NCBI RefSeq assembly: GCF_001552215.1
Contig: NZ_BCQT01000004.1
Location: 434,001-498,000 of the forward strand
Direction: 5' to 3'
From: Actinomadura macra NBRC 14102
GTDB taxonomy: Bacteria; Actinomycetota; Actinomycetes; Streptosporangiales; Streptosporangiaceae
DNA length: 64,000 nt
Part shown: piece by piece, positions 9,614 to 16,580 of the stretch
Numbering within the stretch: position 1 is the first letter of the stretch
Layout of the letters: each line of letters starts with the position of its first letter
Position numbers and translations under genes: made by a program
Notes under the pieces: generated by a model
Seen by the model: the letters and a program-made list of their open reading frames with translations, nothing else
What the model was told of the DNA's origin: nothing
Databases searched by the model: none

Positions 9614-9655
9614 TGTACAGATGTACTAGTACAAGTGTACATGTACATTAGTACC
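9614..9655. promoter_or_regulatory. Operator array: three tandem 14-bp units of paired GTAC boxes
   Basis: [A/T]GTAC boxes start at 9614, 9622, 9628, 9636, 9642 and 9650, spaced alternately 8 and 6 bp, which is an exact 14-bp period repeated three times. Two perfect 12-bp palindromes are embedded: tgtactagtaca (9622-9633) and tgtacatgtaca (9636-9647). The array ends 14 bp before the TetR start codon, so a bound dimer or oligomer would cover the promoter and ribosome site. Confidence 0.8.
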
Positions 9656-9695
9656 AGTTGTGGGCGATCTTCCGTTGCGGGCCGGCGTCAGGCGA

Positions 9696-10628
9696 TCAGC
9701 CGGCGACGCGGAAGCCGATGTTGCCCGCGGAGCTGTCCGGGGTGTTGGAGGATCTCGCCGCCACGCGATACCGGTTGCAGTACGACTCGTGGCACATGTG
9801 GGAACCGCCGCGCATCACTCGGGCGGTGCCTTCGGGCGGACCTGACGGATTCTCGCGCGGGCCGGTGCGGTGGAAGCCGGCGCTGAACCAGTCGGCGCAC
9901 CATTCCCAGACGTTTCCAACGACGTTGTAGAGGCCGTATCCATTCGGCCGGTACGACTTCGCGGACGCCGTGCCCTGGTGGGCGCCGGTGTTGAGTGTCG
10001 GGAAATCCCCCTGCCAGACGTTGCAGAGGTGCCGTCCGCCCGGCGTCAGCTCGTCCCCCCACGGATAGCGGCGCTGTTCCAAGCCGCCGCGGGCGGCGAA
10101 CTCCCATTCCGCCTCGGTGGGCAGCCGGGTGCCCGACCAGCGGCAGTAGGCCTGTGCGTCGTTCCACGAGACGTGCACGACCGGATGGTTCTGCCGTGAG
10201 GTGATGGACGAGCCGGGCCCCTCGGGCCGCCTCCAGAATGCGCCCGGTACAGAGCGCCACCAGGGAGCCGCGGGCACGACCTGTGAAAGGCGCGCGTTGT
10301 TCGGGCTGAGGAAACCCTCGAAGACGAAGGAGAACCCGAAGTCCTCAGCCTCGGTGACATAGCCGGTCGCCTTGGCGAAGGTGGCGAACTGGGCGTTGGT
10401 CACCGTCGTCGTCTCGATCCGGAAGGGGCGCAGTTCGATCTCGCGGACCGGCCCCTCCCCGTCGGCGCGATAGCCCACCTCGTCCTCGGTGCCCATGAGG
10501 AACGACCCACCGGGAAGCCGGACCATGCGCTTGTGGCGGGGTTCGGCCGGCCGCGGGGCGTGGCGCTGGTCCAAGGTCAGCGGGATGCCCGCCGGCTCGC
10601 GGCCGGGGGTGCAGCAGGACTTGTCCAT
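9696..10628 (-). CDS. Formylglycine-generating enzyme (sulfatase activator)
   Basis: Copper-dependent FGE/SUMF1-family oxidase of 310 aa that converts the active-site cysteine of type I sulfatases to formylglycine. The active-site pair is Cys279 and Cys284 in HMCHESYCNRYRVAARS, followed by the family signature NTPDSSAGNIGFR. The motifs TEAEWEFAARGG and GNVWEWCADW are also present. The ATG at MDKSCC has GGAGAG upstream. The gene lies 95 bp downstream of the sulfatase on the same strand, so enzyme and substrate are co-transcribed. The protein is presumably cytosolic and acts on the sulfatase before Tat export. Confidence 0.96.
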   Translation of the reverse strand: MDKSCCTPGREPAGIPLTLDQRHAPRPAEPRHKRMVRLPGGSFLMGTEDEVGYRADGEGPVREIELRPFRIETTTVTNAQFATFAKATGYVTEAEDFGFSFVFEGFLSPNNARLSQVVPAAPWWRSVPGAFWRRPEGPGSSITSRQNHPVVHVSWNDAQAYCRWSGTRLPTEAEWEFAARGGLEQRRYPWGDELTPGGRHLCNVWQGDFPTLNTGAHQGTASAKSYRPNGYGLYNVVGNVWEWCADWFSAGFHRTGPRENPSGPPEGTARVMRGGSHMCHESYCNRYRVAARSSNTPDSSAGNIGFRVAG

Positions 10629-10723
10629 GGAACTCTCCACTCGGCCGGGGACCGCGGCCCGTCCGCGTCCACGCGATCGCGTGACGTGCGGACGGTGCCG
10701 CGGTCCTGGTCGTTGCCGTCGCG

Positions 10724-12136
10724 TCAGCTCTGGCGATCCGCGGTGAGCTGGGCGGCCAGCGCGGGGATGCCCAGGCTCTGCTCTTCGGCGGGTGTCGCCT
10801 GGTAGAGCTTGTTGGTGAGCTGGTACTGGTCGTTGACGAGGTCGTAGTACTCGCGGAAGGTCACCTGCCCGGTGCCCGAGACCGCCCCGGCGGCGTTGGT
10901 GTGCAGGTCGTAGTACTCGACGTACTGCTTGTTCTTGGCGACGTAGGACGCCCAGCTGTCCTTGACGCCCCCCGTGCCCTGCTTCCACCACTCGACCAGC
11001 AGGTGGTCACGGTTGAAACCGGACAGCAGCGACTTGCCGTCCTGCGACGCGGTGGGAGTGATCCCGGCGGCGGCGAGGATGGTCGGCGCGATGTCGATGT
11101 TGGCGACGATGCGGTTGTCGGTGGTGCCGGCGCCCAGGCCGCCGCCGGGCCAGGACAGGTAGAACGGCACCTCGTGGGCCGGGGAGTAGGGCGTCCCCTT
11201 CCCGAGAAGGCCGTGGTCGGCCCACTGGAACCCGTTGTCGCCGATGTAGATGACCAGCGTGTTGTCCAGTTGCCCGAGGGCCGTCAGCTTGTCCTTGAAC
11301 GCCTGTACGGCGTCGTCGACGGACAGCAGCGTCCGCAGTTGCCGCCGGCGCACCGCCTTGCCGTCGGCGAGGGTGCTGGTCGCGTTCTGGACGTAGGCCG
11401 GCTTGTCGCTCCGGTCGGCCTCGGGGACGGAGGGACGGCCGTTCCAGGCCGGCACGGTCGTGTCGGCGTACTGGGCGGCGGGCGTGTTGGGCTCGTGCGA
11501 GGCGTACGGGGTGACGTACGCGAACCACGGGCGGGTGTCGGTCGTGGACTTGTTCAGGAAGGCCAGCGTCCTGTTCTTGACGATGTCGGTGGTGTATCCG
11601 TTGATCGTCTGGACGGTGCCGTTGACGTTCCACTGCGCGTCCACGTAGGCGGGCTTGAGAAGCGCCCATTCCTCGAAGTGGGGAGGGTTGTCGGACAACG
11701 TCCAGGAGTTGAGGTACTTCCCGAACAGCCCGGTGCGGTACCCCGCCTGCTTGAGGTAGCGCTGGACCGTCGTGCTCTGGTCCAGGCTGTAGGAGGCCGC
11801 GTTGTTCCGCACGCCGTGGTTGTGCGCGTAGCGTCCCGAGAAGATCGACGACCGCGAGGGGGCGCACAGCGGGGTGGTGACGTGGCCGTGGTTGTAGGTC
11901 ACGCCCTGCCCGCCGAGCCAGGCGATGGTCTTCTGAAGCGCCCAGTTGGTCTGCTTGGGGTTGTCGTCCGTAACGATCAACAGGACGTTCGGGCGGGTCG
12001 CCGCCGACGCCGTCCCGGACAGGGCCGGAAGCGTCCCGGAGGCCGCCACCACCGCTGCCGCCGCCGAGCCGGCGAGGAATCGCCGCCGGCTGACCTCGGC
12101 TCTGTCACCCCTGTTCTCTTGCTGTTCCTCGGTCAT
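10724..12136 (-). CDS. Tat-exported type I sulfatase
   Basis: Sulfate-ester hydrolase of 470 aa. The N-terminus carries a twin-arginine signal (SRRRFLAGSAAAA, residues 16-28) ending near SGTASAA. The catalytic sulfatase motif CAPSR is at residues 91-95, where Cys91 is the residue converted to formylglycine. TDDNP (56-60) and GDNGFQWADHG supply metal ligands. The start was placed at MTEEQQ, preceded by GAGGAGCTGGGAGAAC. The adjacent FGE gene provides the maturase. The substrate is unknown; the C-terminal part (EYYDL, NDQYQLTN) resembles sulfatases acting on glycan or choline-type sulfates, but this is not diagnostic. Confidence 0.95.
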   Translation of the reverse strand: MTEEQQENRGDRAEVSRRRFLAGSAAAAVVAASGTLPALSGTASAATRPNVLLIVTDDNPKQTNWALQKTIAWLGGQGVTYNHGHVTTPLCAPSRSSIFSGRYAHNHGVRNNAASYSLDQSTTVQRYLKQAGYRTGLFGKYLNSWTLSDNPPHFEEWALLKPAYVDAQWNVNGTVQTINGYTTDIVKNRTLAFLNKSTTDTRPWFAYVTPYASHEPNTPAAQYADTTVPAWNGRPSVPEADRSDKPAYVQNATSTLADGKAVRRRQLRTLLSVDDAVQAFKDKLTALGQLDNTLVIYIGDNGFQWADHGLLGKGTPYSPAHEVPFYLSWPGGGLGAGTTDNRIVANIDIAPTILAAAGITPTASQDGKSLLSGFNRDHLLVEWWKQGTGGVKDSWASYVAKNKQYVEYYDLHTNAAGAVSGTGQVTFREYYDLVNDQYQLTNKLYQATPAEEQSLGIPALAAQLTADRQS

Positions 12137-12722
12137 GTTCTCCCAGCTCCTCTCGCTGACAGCGACGTGCTGTCTCCGGACGTAAATACGAAGGTCTGAC
12201 GGACGCACAGGAAAGGAAAAGAACAGACGGATTGGAAGGGACAAGTGGCGTGCCAAATACCGCTTGCGGCGCCGATTGATCGAATCTACGACGCTTCCAC
12301 AAAGCGTTCCAATAGGGGATGCCTCAACCCGGAGTTCCCGGCTCAGAAGGCAAGATGGGACAGACAGAGCGCGCTCGCCTGCCGCTTGAAATCGACGTGC
12401 AGGCGAGCGACCAGAAAGTCACCCGGAGCCATAATCAAACGCTATAAACTGATTCCGGTCGCGTCAATCCCGCAGGTTGCCCTATTTCTCGGGAAGCTGG
12501 ACCTCGCAACCATGGACCAAGGCCGCAAGGATGCACAATCGAAGTGCTTTTACATGCGCAATAGCGACCCAAAGGCGAGTTCGCAGGAAAATGCGGTACT
12601 TCCATTCCGGGCGCGACTCCGGGACGCAGCGAATACGCCGATGACCATTCGGCGACGGGCGCGCGGGTGTTCACACGACCGTCCGAGAGCCACCTCAAGC
12701 GGCTTCGGAGATCTCAACTAAA
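12137..12722. other. AT-richer intergenic leader upstream of the sulfatase
   Basis: About 585 bp noticeably poorer in GC than the genes around it. No reading frame on either strand shows a ribosome site together with recognisable protein features. If the promoter at 12723-12751 is used, this would be a very long 5' leader of the sulfatase mRNA. No known riboswitch fold was recognised. Confidence 0.5.
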
Positions 12723-12751
12723 ACAATAGGAAAAGCAGGATACTTTGTCAA
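12723..12751 (-). promoter_or_regulatory. Near-consensus housekeeping promoter facing the sulfatase
   Basis: On the minus strand, TTGACA (12751-12746) and TATTGT (12728-12723) are separated by exactly 17 bp. Five of six bases match the -10 consensus and all six match the -35. Such a promoter is uncommon in GC-rich actinomycete DNA. It points toward the sulfatase/FGE operon about 590 bp away. Confidence 0.6.
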
Positions 12752-12769
12752 CGGATTCGGCTGCCGGGG

Positions 12770-12815
12770 CCGTGATCCTGTGAGGGCTGCTCACCCAGCC
12801 CTCACAGGATCACGG
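12770..12815. terminator. Perfect 20-bp hairpin, likely terminator
   Basis: Two perfectly complementary 20-base arms (12770-12789 and 12796-12815) enclose a 6-nt loop. No T-run follows. It lies just behind the promoter of the sulfatase leader and downstream of the minus-strand small-protein operon, so it probably insulates the two units. The stop codon of a minus-strand gene remnant falls inside one arm. Confidence 0.7.
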
Positions 12816-12905
12816 GGTCCAGCGCCGCAGTCGCCGGGCGACGTCCACGACGGTGATCATCTTGTCGTCGATGGCCTCGTCTCCCTCACCCGCGGGGAGG
12901 GCCCT
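12810..12905 (-). pseudogene. Possible 3' remnant of a lost gene
   Basis: A minus-strand frame reads GEGDEAIDDKMITVVDVARR and then LRRWTP before TGA, directly against the strong hairpin terminator. It looks like the C-terminal end of a globular protein, but no start, ribosome site or upstream domain was found. The identity is unknown. It may be a leftover from the rearrangement that brought in the neighbouring accessory block. Confidence 0.3.
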
Positions 12906-13090
12906 CCCCGCGTGGACGCGTAGCGGCGGGAGGTACGGACTCCCGGTCGTCGCGCCCTGCCGCAGGGCTGTCCACGGTCCGGCGTCGTGGGTCTGGCCGC
13001 ACGCACGCCGGGTGGAGATGGCGAGGCCCGCTCAGCAGCCACCACCACGTCCAGGGGCCCGACCTTGGGTCCTCCCAGAGGCCCGGCATG
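12906..13090. other. Intergenic, nothing recognised
   Basis: No coding region or regulatory signal could be supported between the gene remnant and the small-protein operon. Short frames on both strands are low-complexity and arginine/proline rich. Confidence 0.4.
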
Positions 13091-13399
13091 TCAGGCGCGC
13101 CCGGGTTGGACGAGCGACGCGGCTGCTACGGCGCCACCCCTGGCTCGCGTTGCCCGGCCGTCCAGCCCGGGAGTGTCCTTCATGAGCTGGCGGACCTCCT
13201 CAGCAAGGGCGGCCTCGGTCGCGGCCTCGATCAGCCGGTACCCGTGCTCACCCCAAGGCCACGGCACCAGCGCCCAATGGCGCAGAGTCGCCCGGCCGAG
13301 CCAGTGCCGCACCCCGCGCGGAAACTGCACCGCGGCCTGGACGGGTGCCGCGGACAGGAACATCCGGGGAACCTGCGACGGGATCGGCGCGCCGGTCAT
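13091..13399 (-). CDS. Small protein of unknown function, third gene of the XRE-linked operon
   Basis: Unrecognised 102-aa protein. Its ATG overlaps the stop of the preceding gene (ATGA), which supports translation. The middle is probably helical (EAATEAALAEEVRQLMKD). The last roughly 25 residues (ARGGAVAAASLVQPGRA) are encoded by a DNA repeat that recurs at 16506-16579. It could instead be a gene whose 3' end was replaced by that repeat. No function can be assigned. Confidence 0.55.
   Translation of the reverse strand: MTGAPIPSQVPRMFLSAAPVQAAVQFPRGVRHWLGRATLRHWALVPWPWGEHGYRLIEAATEAALAEEVRQLMKDTPGLDGRATRARGGAVAAASLVQPGRA
13099..13172. repeat. Direct repeat, copy A
   Basis: About 74 bp aligning to 16506-16579 in the same orientation with few mismatches and two single-base gaps. 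The core gttggacgagcg is identical in both. It overlaps the 3' end of the 102-aa gene. Together the two copies bracket about 3.4 kb that contains the XRE regulator and the duplicated small-protein pairs. Confidence 0.75.
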
Positions 13400-13818
13400 G
13401 ACGGGCTCCTCTGGACGGCGTCCACAACGTCCTGCACCACTCCGCTGATGTCGACGATGGGGCCGATGTCCTGGCCCATCGCCCAGCGGAAGGTGCCGCG
13501 CTTGCAGTTGATCAGCAGCTCCCGCCCGTCCGGCCGGGTGATGATCAGGTTGGTGACATAGGTGCGGACGGTGACGCCACGCTCGCTCAGCTCGGCGCCC
13601 AGCCGTCGCAGCGCCAACCGGTGGTCACAGTGCTCGGCCGTTTCCAGCAGTTCCCGCAACACCTCGGCGTCGGCGGCATGAATCCCGACAAACCCGCCGC
13701 ATCCCACCGCGAGCGGACGGCCCGCCCGCCAGTCGGCGCCGAGTGCGTCGTCGCCCGTCTCGATCAGCCAGTCAGGGAACTCCTCGGTCAGCGCGCGCAC
13801 CTCCGCGTTCCCGCTCAC
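13396..13818 (-). CDS. Small accessory protein, B-type, copy 1
   Basis: Unrecognised 140-aa cytosolic protein. It is a clear paralogue of the product of 14127-14567: both have EFP-W-(L/I)-E near the N-terminus, a central acidic helix (LRELLETAEHCDHRLAL) and a C-terminal motif of the form (I/L)xCxRGxFxWA then IGPIxD. The GTG start overlaps the stop of the A-type gene upstream (GTGA), and its own stop overlaps the next gene (ATGA). This tight coupling suggests that the A, B and 102-aa proteins work together. Function is unknown; binding to a partner or small ligand is a guess. Confidence 0.8.
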   Translation of the reverse strand: MSGNAEVRALTEEFPDWLIETGDDALGADWRAGRPLAVGCGGFVGIHAADAEVLRELLETAEHCDHRLALRRLGAELSERGVTVRTYVTNLIITRPDGRELLINCKRGTFRWAMGQDIGPIVDISGVVQDVVDAVQRSPS

Positions 13819-14060
13819 TGTCCGATCACCTTGGCGCCCGTGGCCTCTCTCAGCATGGCGCGCAGCCCCTCGGCGGTGTCGGCGTCGAAAGTAGCGCCCT
13901 CGACGCGAGACAGGTCCTCACTGACGAGGCTCGCCCGCGTCGCCCACCACCGCCCGGTATCGCTGGTGTGAATGATCGACCAGCCGCCGAACTCTTCACG
14001 CAGCGCAGCCTTCTCCGCTGCGACAGCGTCCGCTCCTGGCGGTTGTTGTAGCTTGCCCAT
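13815..14060 (-). CDS. Small accessory protein, A-type, copy 1
   Basis: Unrecognised 81-aa protein, paralogous to the 88-aa product of 14564-14830. Shared features are REEF then W-x-I, the pattern RWWATR, and a C-terminal helix AD(T/E)xxLRxxLREA. GGAG lies about 9 bases before the ATG. It is coupled to the downstream B-type gene by a GTGA overlap. Short proteins of this look are familiar beside XRE regulators in actinomycete genomes, but I know of no assigned role. Confidence 0.78.
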   Translation of the reverse strand: MGKLQQPPGADAVAAEKAALREEFGGWSIIHTSDTGRWWATRASLVSEDLSRVEGATFDADTAEGLRAMLREATGAKVIGQ

Positions 14061-14084
14061 AGCCGAAGCTCCGTTTCGGTTAGG

Positions 14085-14120
14085 CCCCGGGTCCCCCGGC
14101 GTTTGCCCGCCGGGCCGGGG
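14085..14120 (-). terminator. Hairpin between the two A/B gene pairs
   Basis: A two-part stem (ccccgg/ccgggg outside, cccggc/gccggg inside, 8-nt loop) begins 7 bp after the stop of the upstream B-type gene and ends 25 bp before the next A-type start. It may attenuate or partly terminate transcription between the duplicated modules. Confidence 0.5.
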
Positions 14121-14126
14121 TCGCCC

Positions 14127-14567
14127 TTATCTCGTGACCTCGTGCGGCGCCATCCGAATGGCGTCCACGACACGTCTGATCACCAGACGCGTATCGGTGA
14201 TCGGCCCTATCCGCCGATCGTCCTGAGCCCAGTGGAATAGCCCGCGCCGGCAGGTGATCAACCGCTCGTCCTGCCCGGGCAGCCCTACACCCAGGGTGGT
14301 GAGGCAGGGCCGTGCTCGGATACCGCGCACGGCCAGGCCTGCGGCCAGTGCCCGTATGGCGAGGCGGGAGTCACCTCGGTCCGCGTCCTCCAACAGCTCA
14401 CGGAAGAGGGCCAGGTCATCGCTGTAGAGATCGACCGGCCCGCCGTGTCCCGGGGCAAGCGGACGGCAGGCCTCGAAGGACACTCCGAACTCGCTTTCGG
14501 TCACCTCGACCAGCCAGCCCGGAAACTCCGCCAGCAAAGCGAGGCGCACCTCGCCGACCTCGTTCAC
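14127..14567 (-). CDS. Small accessory protein, B-type, copy 2
   Basis: Unrecognised 146-aa paralogue of the protein at 13396-13818: LAEFPGWLVEV, CRPLAPGHGG, FRELLEDADRGDSRLAIRAL, and a C-terminal ITCRRGLFHWA followed by RIGPITD. The GTG start was chosen because it overlaps the stop of the A-type gene (GTGA), exactly as in copy 1. Conservation of this junction shows that the A-B pair was duplicated as a unit. No third gene follows this copy. Confidence 0.8.
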   Translation of the reverse strand: MNEVGEVRLALLAEFPGWLVEVTESEFGVSFEACRPLAPGHGGPVDLYSDDLALFRELLEDADRGDSRLAIRALAAGLAVRGIRARPCLTTLGVGLPGQDERLITCRRGLFHWAQDDRRIGPITDTRLVIRRVVDAIRMAPHEVTR

Positions 14568-14830
14568 CGCGAGGCCTTGGTGCCTTCGCCGGCCTCGAAG
14601 CCGAGCACTTCGCGCAGCCGTACACGCAACTCGTCCGCAGAGCTGGCTCCGAGTTCGGTCGGCATGTGCACACCGAGGAGGGGGCCGTCGAGGCGGGCGC
14701 GCCGACCAGGTCGCGTCGCCCGCCACCGGTCTCTGTCGAGGGTGATGTCCCACGCGGGGAACTCATTGCGGATTGCGGACGCCGCCTGGTCCGTCTCTCC
14801 AATATCTGTGTCACGGGTCACACAGAACAT
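14564..14830 (-). CDS. Small accessory protein, A-type, copy 2
   Basis: Unrecognised 88-aa paralogue of the 81-aa protein at 13815-14060: IRNEFPAWDI, DRWRATRPG, and a C-terminal SADELRVRLREVLG. It is the first gene after the XRE regulator on the same strand, 127 bp downstream, and is coupled to the B-type gene that follows. The sequence between the motifs has diverged well beyond synonymous change, so the duplication is not recent. Confidence 0.75.
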   Translation of the reverse strand: MFCVTRDTDIGETDQAASAIRNEFPAWDITLDRDRWRATRPGRRARLDGPLLGVHMPTELGASSADELRVRLREVLGFEAGEGTKASR

Positions 14831-14957
14831 TCACCCGCAGTCTTGCGTGACGAACCAGTGACACGGCGTCCGCATTCGCGCGTCCCCGACTGGCCACGTG
14901 ATGACGCCATGTCCACTCCCGACCGGATCATCACCCGACGGTCAAGGACGCCGCGTC

Positions 14958-16148
14958 CTAGTCGATGCCCACCTCGTGAGCAAGTGCCCGGATTCTCGGG
15001 GTCGGCCGGCTCATCACCTCGCGCACTTCCCCGACCAGGCCCTGTGCAAGTGTCTGGTGCCGGAACCACTGGGGTGCCACCGCCTGGGCGTCGGCGAGCC
15101 GCGCCTCGGCGGCCCTCGGCTGCCGAGCGTCCACGTGTGCCTGTGCTACGTCGAGGAGGTGTCGGCCCCGATAGATGCCGTGCAGGCCGCTGATCTGCAC
15201 GCTGCGGGCCGCCTCCAGCGCCCGGCCGGGCTCCCGCAGCGTCGCCCAGGCGTACACGCCTTGCATGTTCACCGTATGAGCTCCGAACCAGGCGTCGTAG
15301 TGCTCGACGCGGCGGCTGCCGATCGCGGCGGCCGCCGCGCGCGCCGGTGAAAGGTACTCCTCTGGGTCGTTGCCTGCGACGATCCGGGGTGCCAGTGCGT
15401 TCAACAGCAGGCCACCCCATACCGAGAGCCGAACTGGCGAATCGTTGAACGATGGCTCGATGGAGGAGGCCGCCTTCGCTGCGACCTGTTCGGCCTCGGT
15501 GAGCCTGGCCTGGCGGTGCAGCGCCCACGCGTACGTGCCCTGGACGGTCGCGTGTTGCAGCTCGTCGTCGCCCTGGTAGGCGACAGCGATGGCACGCTCA
15601 GCGGCGATGGCGGCGAGCTCGGGCTTACCGAGATGGTTGAGCAGACAGGCGGCGAGCTGGTAGGCCCGCGACAGCGGCACCGCTGCCTGTGCCCCGAGGG
15701 AACGTTGCGTGAGACGCCCCTCGGCGATCAAGCCCGGGACGGTCACCGTGAGCGCCGTGAGATCGCCCTCCCAGTACATCCGCCAGCCGCGCGCGACTGC
15801 GGCCTTCAACTCAGGCAGAGGAGTTGGGTCTCCGGCATCGTCCGCGTCCAGCCCGCCCACACCGGGAAGTAGCGAGGGCGCAAGGATCACATCGCGCACG
15901 GCTAGGACACTCGCGCCGTCCCGCCCGCCGACCCGTTCGCGGCGTCCGGTCAGCTCGCCCAGATCCACGTCGAGCGCGTTGGCAAGCCGCATGAGCGTGG
16001 TCGTCCGCTCACCGCGCCGTCGGCCCTGCTCCAGCTTGGCGACGGTATCCCTCGACAGCCCGGCCTTCTCGGCCAGCCCCTCTTGGCTGAGGCCACGCTC
16101 GGTACGGATGCGCCTGAGCGCGGTTCCGATCGTGCTAGCTTCGGGCAT
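14958..16148 (-). CDS. XRE-family regulator with TPR-like C-terminal region
   Basis: DNA-binding protein of 396 aa. The N-terminal helix-turn-helix (about residues 8-68) reads RTERGLSQEGLAEKAGLSRDTVAKLE, here given as two adjacent motifs: RGLSQEGLAEKAG and LSRDTVAKLEQG. The remaining 300 residues are helical pairs rich in alanine and leucine (ERAIAVAYQGDDEL, AWALHRQARLTEAEQVA), typical of TPR-type regulators. The ATG has an AGGAGAGGAG site. It heads the run of small-protein genes and probably controls them, perhaps sensing a peptide or partner through the TPR part (inference). Confidence 0.88.
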   Translation of the reverse strand: MPEASTIGTALRRIRTERGLSQEGLAEKAGLSRDTVAKLEQGRRRGERTTTLMRLANALDVDLGELTGRRERVGGRDGASVLAVRDVILAPSLLPGVGGLDADDAGDPTPLPELKAAVARGWRMYWEGDLTALTVTVPGLIAEGRLTQRSLGAQAAVPLSRAYQLAACLLNHLGKPELAAIAAERAIAVAYQGDDELQHATVQGTYAWALHRQARLTEAEQVAAKAASSIEPSFNDSPVRLSVWGGLLLNALAPRIVAGNDPEEYLSPARAAAAAIGSRRVEHYDAWFGAHTVNMQGVYAWATLREPGRALEAARSVQISGLHGIYRGRHLLDVAQAHVDARQPRAAEARLADAQAVAPQWFRHQTLAQGLVGEVREVMSRPTPRIRALAHEVGID

Positions 16149-16305
16149 GAGCCCTGCTCCTCTCCTGAGGTCTCGTCAACGTCAGGGTAGGTCGCGGGGC
16201 TCGAACTCGTCAGAGGGACGGGCCGACCACGCCACCCTCGCCTCGCAGCCTCCTCTTACGCCGGGTCAAGCTGTCCGTCCCGGAGGTGGGGTCCTGGGGT
16301 CCTGA

Positions 16306-16362
16306 TGGGCGGTGGCCTCGTCCAGGATCACGACGCGCTGCCGGGCAGGCAGCAGGCGGGCG
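16306..16362 (-). pseudogene. Relic of an ABC-transporter ATPase (Walker B region)
   Basis: 57 bp match 18569-18625 with only five mismatches. On the minus strand it reads ARLLPARQRVVILDEATAH, the Walker B/D-loop segment of an ABC exporter, and then a stop follows soon after. Nothing else of the gene remains nearby. It is either a fragment copied from the exporter at 18325-20208 or the last trace of a related exporter. Confidence 0.7.
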
Positions 16363-16505
16363 CACATCTAGGGCCCACCGCTGTGGCGTGCGGGGTCTGG
16401 GGCGCCGATGTCGTCGCGCGGCGCCGCGACCGTGGCCGGAGGGTGCTGGCCTGGCCAGGCGCCACGCGACGGTGTGGGCGAGGTGCTCACAACGTTCAAG
16501 CCCTT

Positions 16506-16579
16506 GCGCCCAGGTTGGACGAGCGATGCGGCTTCTACGGCGCCACCCCTGCGCGCGGTGCCCGGCGTCCAGCCCTGGG
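16506..16579. repeat. Direct repeat, copy B
   Basis: Second copy of the approximately 74-bp repeat at 13099-13172, same orientation. It starts just beyond the stop of the amphipathic repeat-protein gene. Its minus-strand translation (ARRGGAVEAASLVQPGR) parallels the C-terminus of the 102-aa protein, so it may be the 3' remnant of a similar gene. Confidence 0.72.
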
Positions 16580-16580
16580 C

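Larger units (their letters stand above)
16149..16580. other. Gene-poor scar between XRE regulator and repeat protein
   Basis: No intact gene. It contains a 57-bp relic of an ABC ATPase (16306-16362) and direct-repeat copy B (16506-16579). The remainder shows short arginine-rich frames only. It looks like the residue of deletions. Confidence 0.6.

Noticed and set aside
12245..12721. Plus-strand frame of 158 codons in the AT-richer leader
   Set aside because: No ribosome site, no domain, atypical codon use; treated as non-coding.
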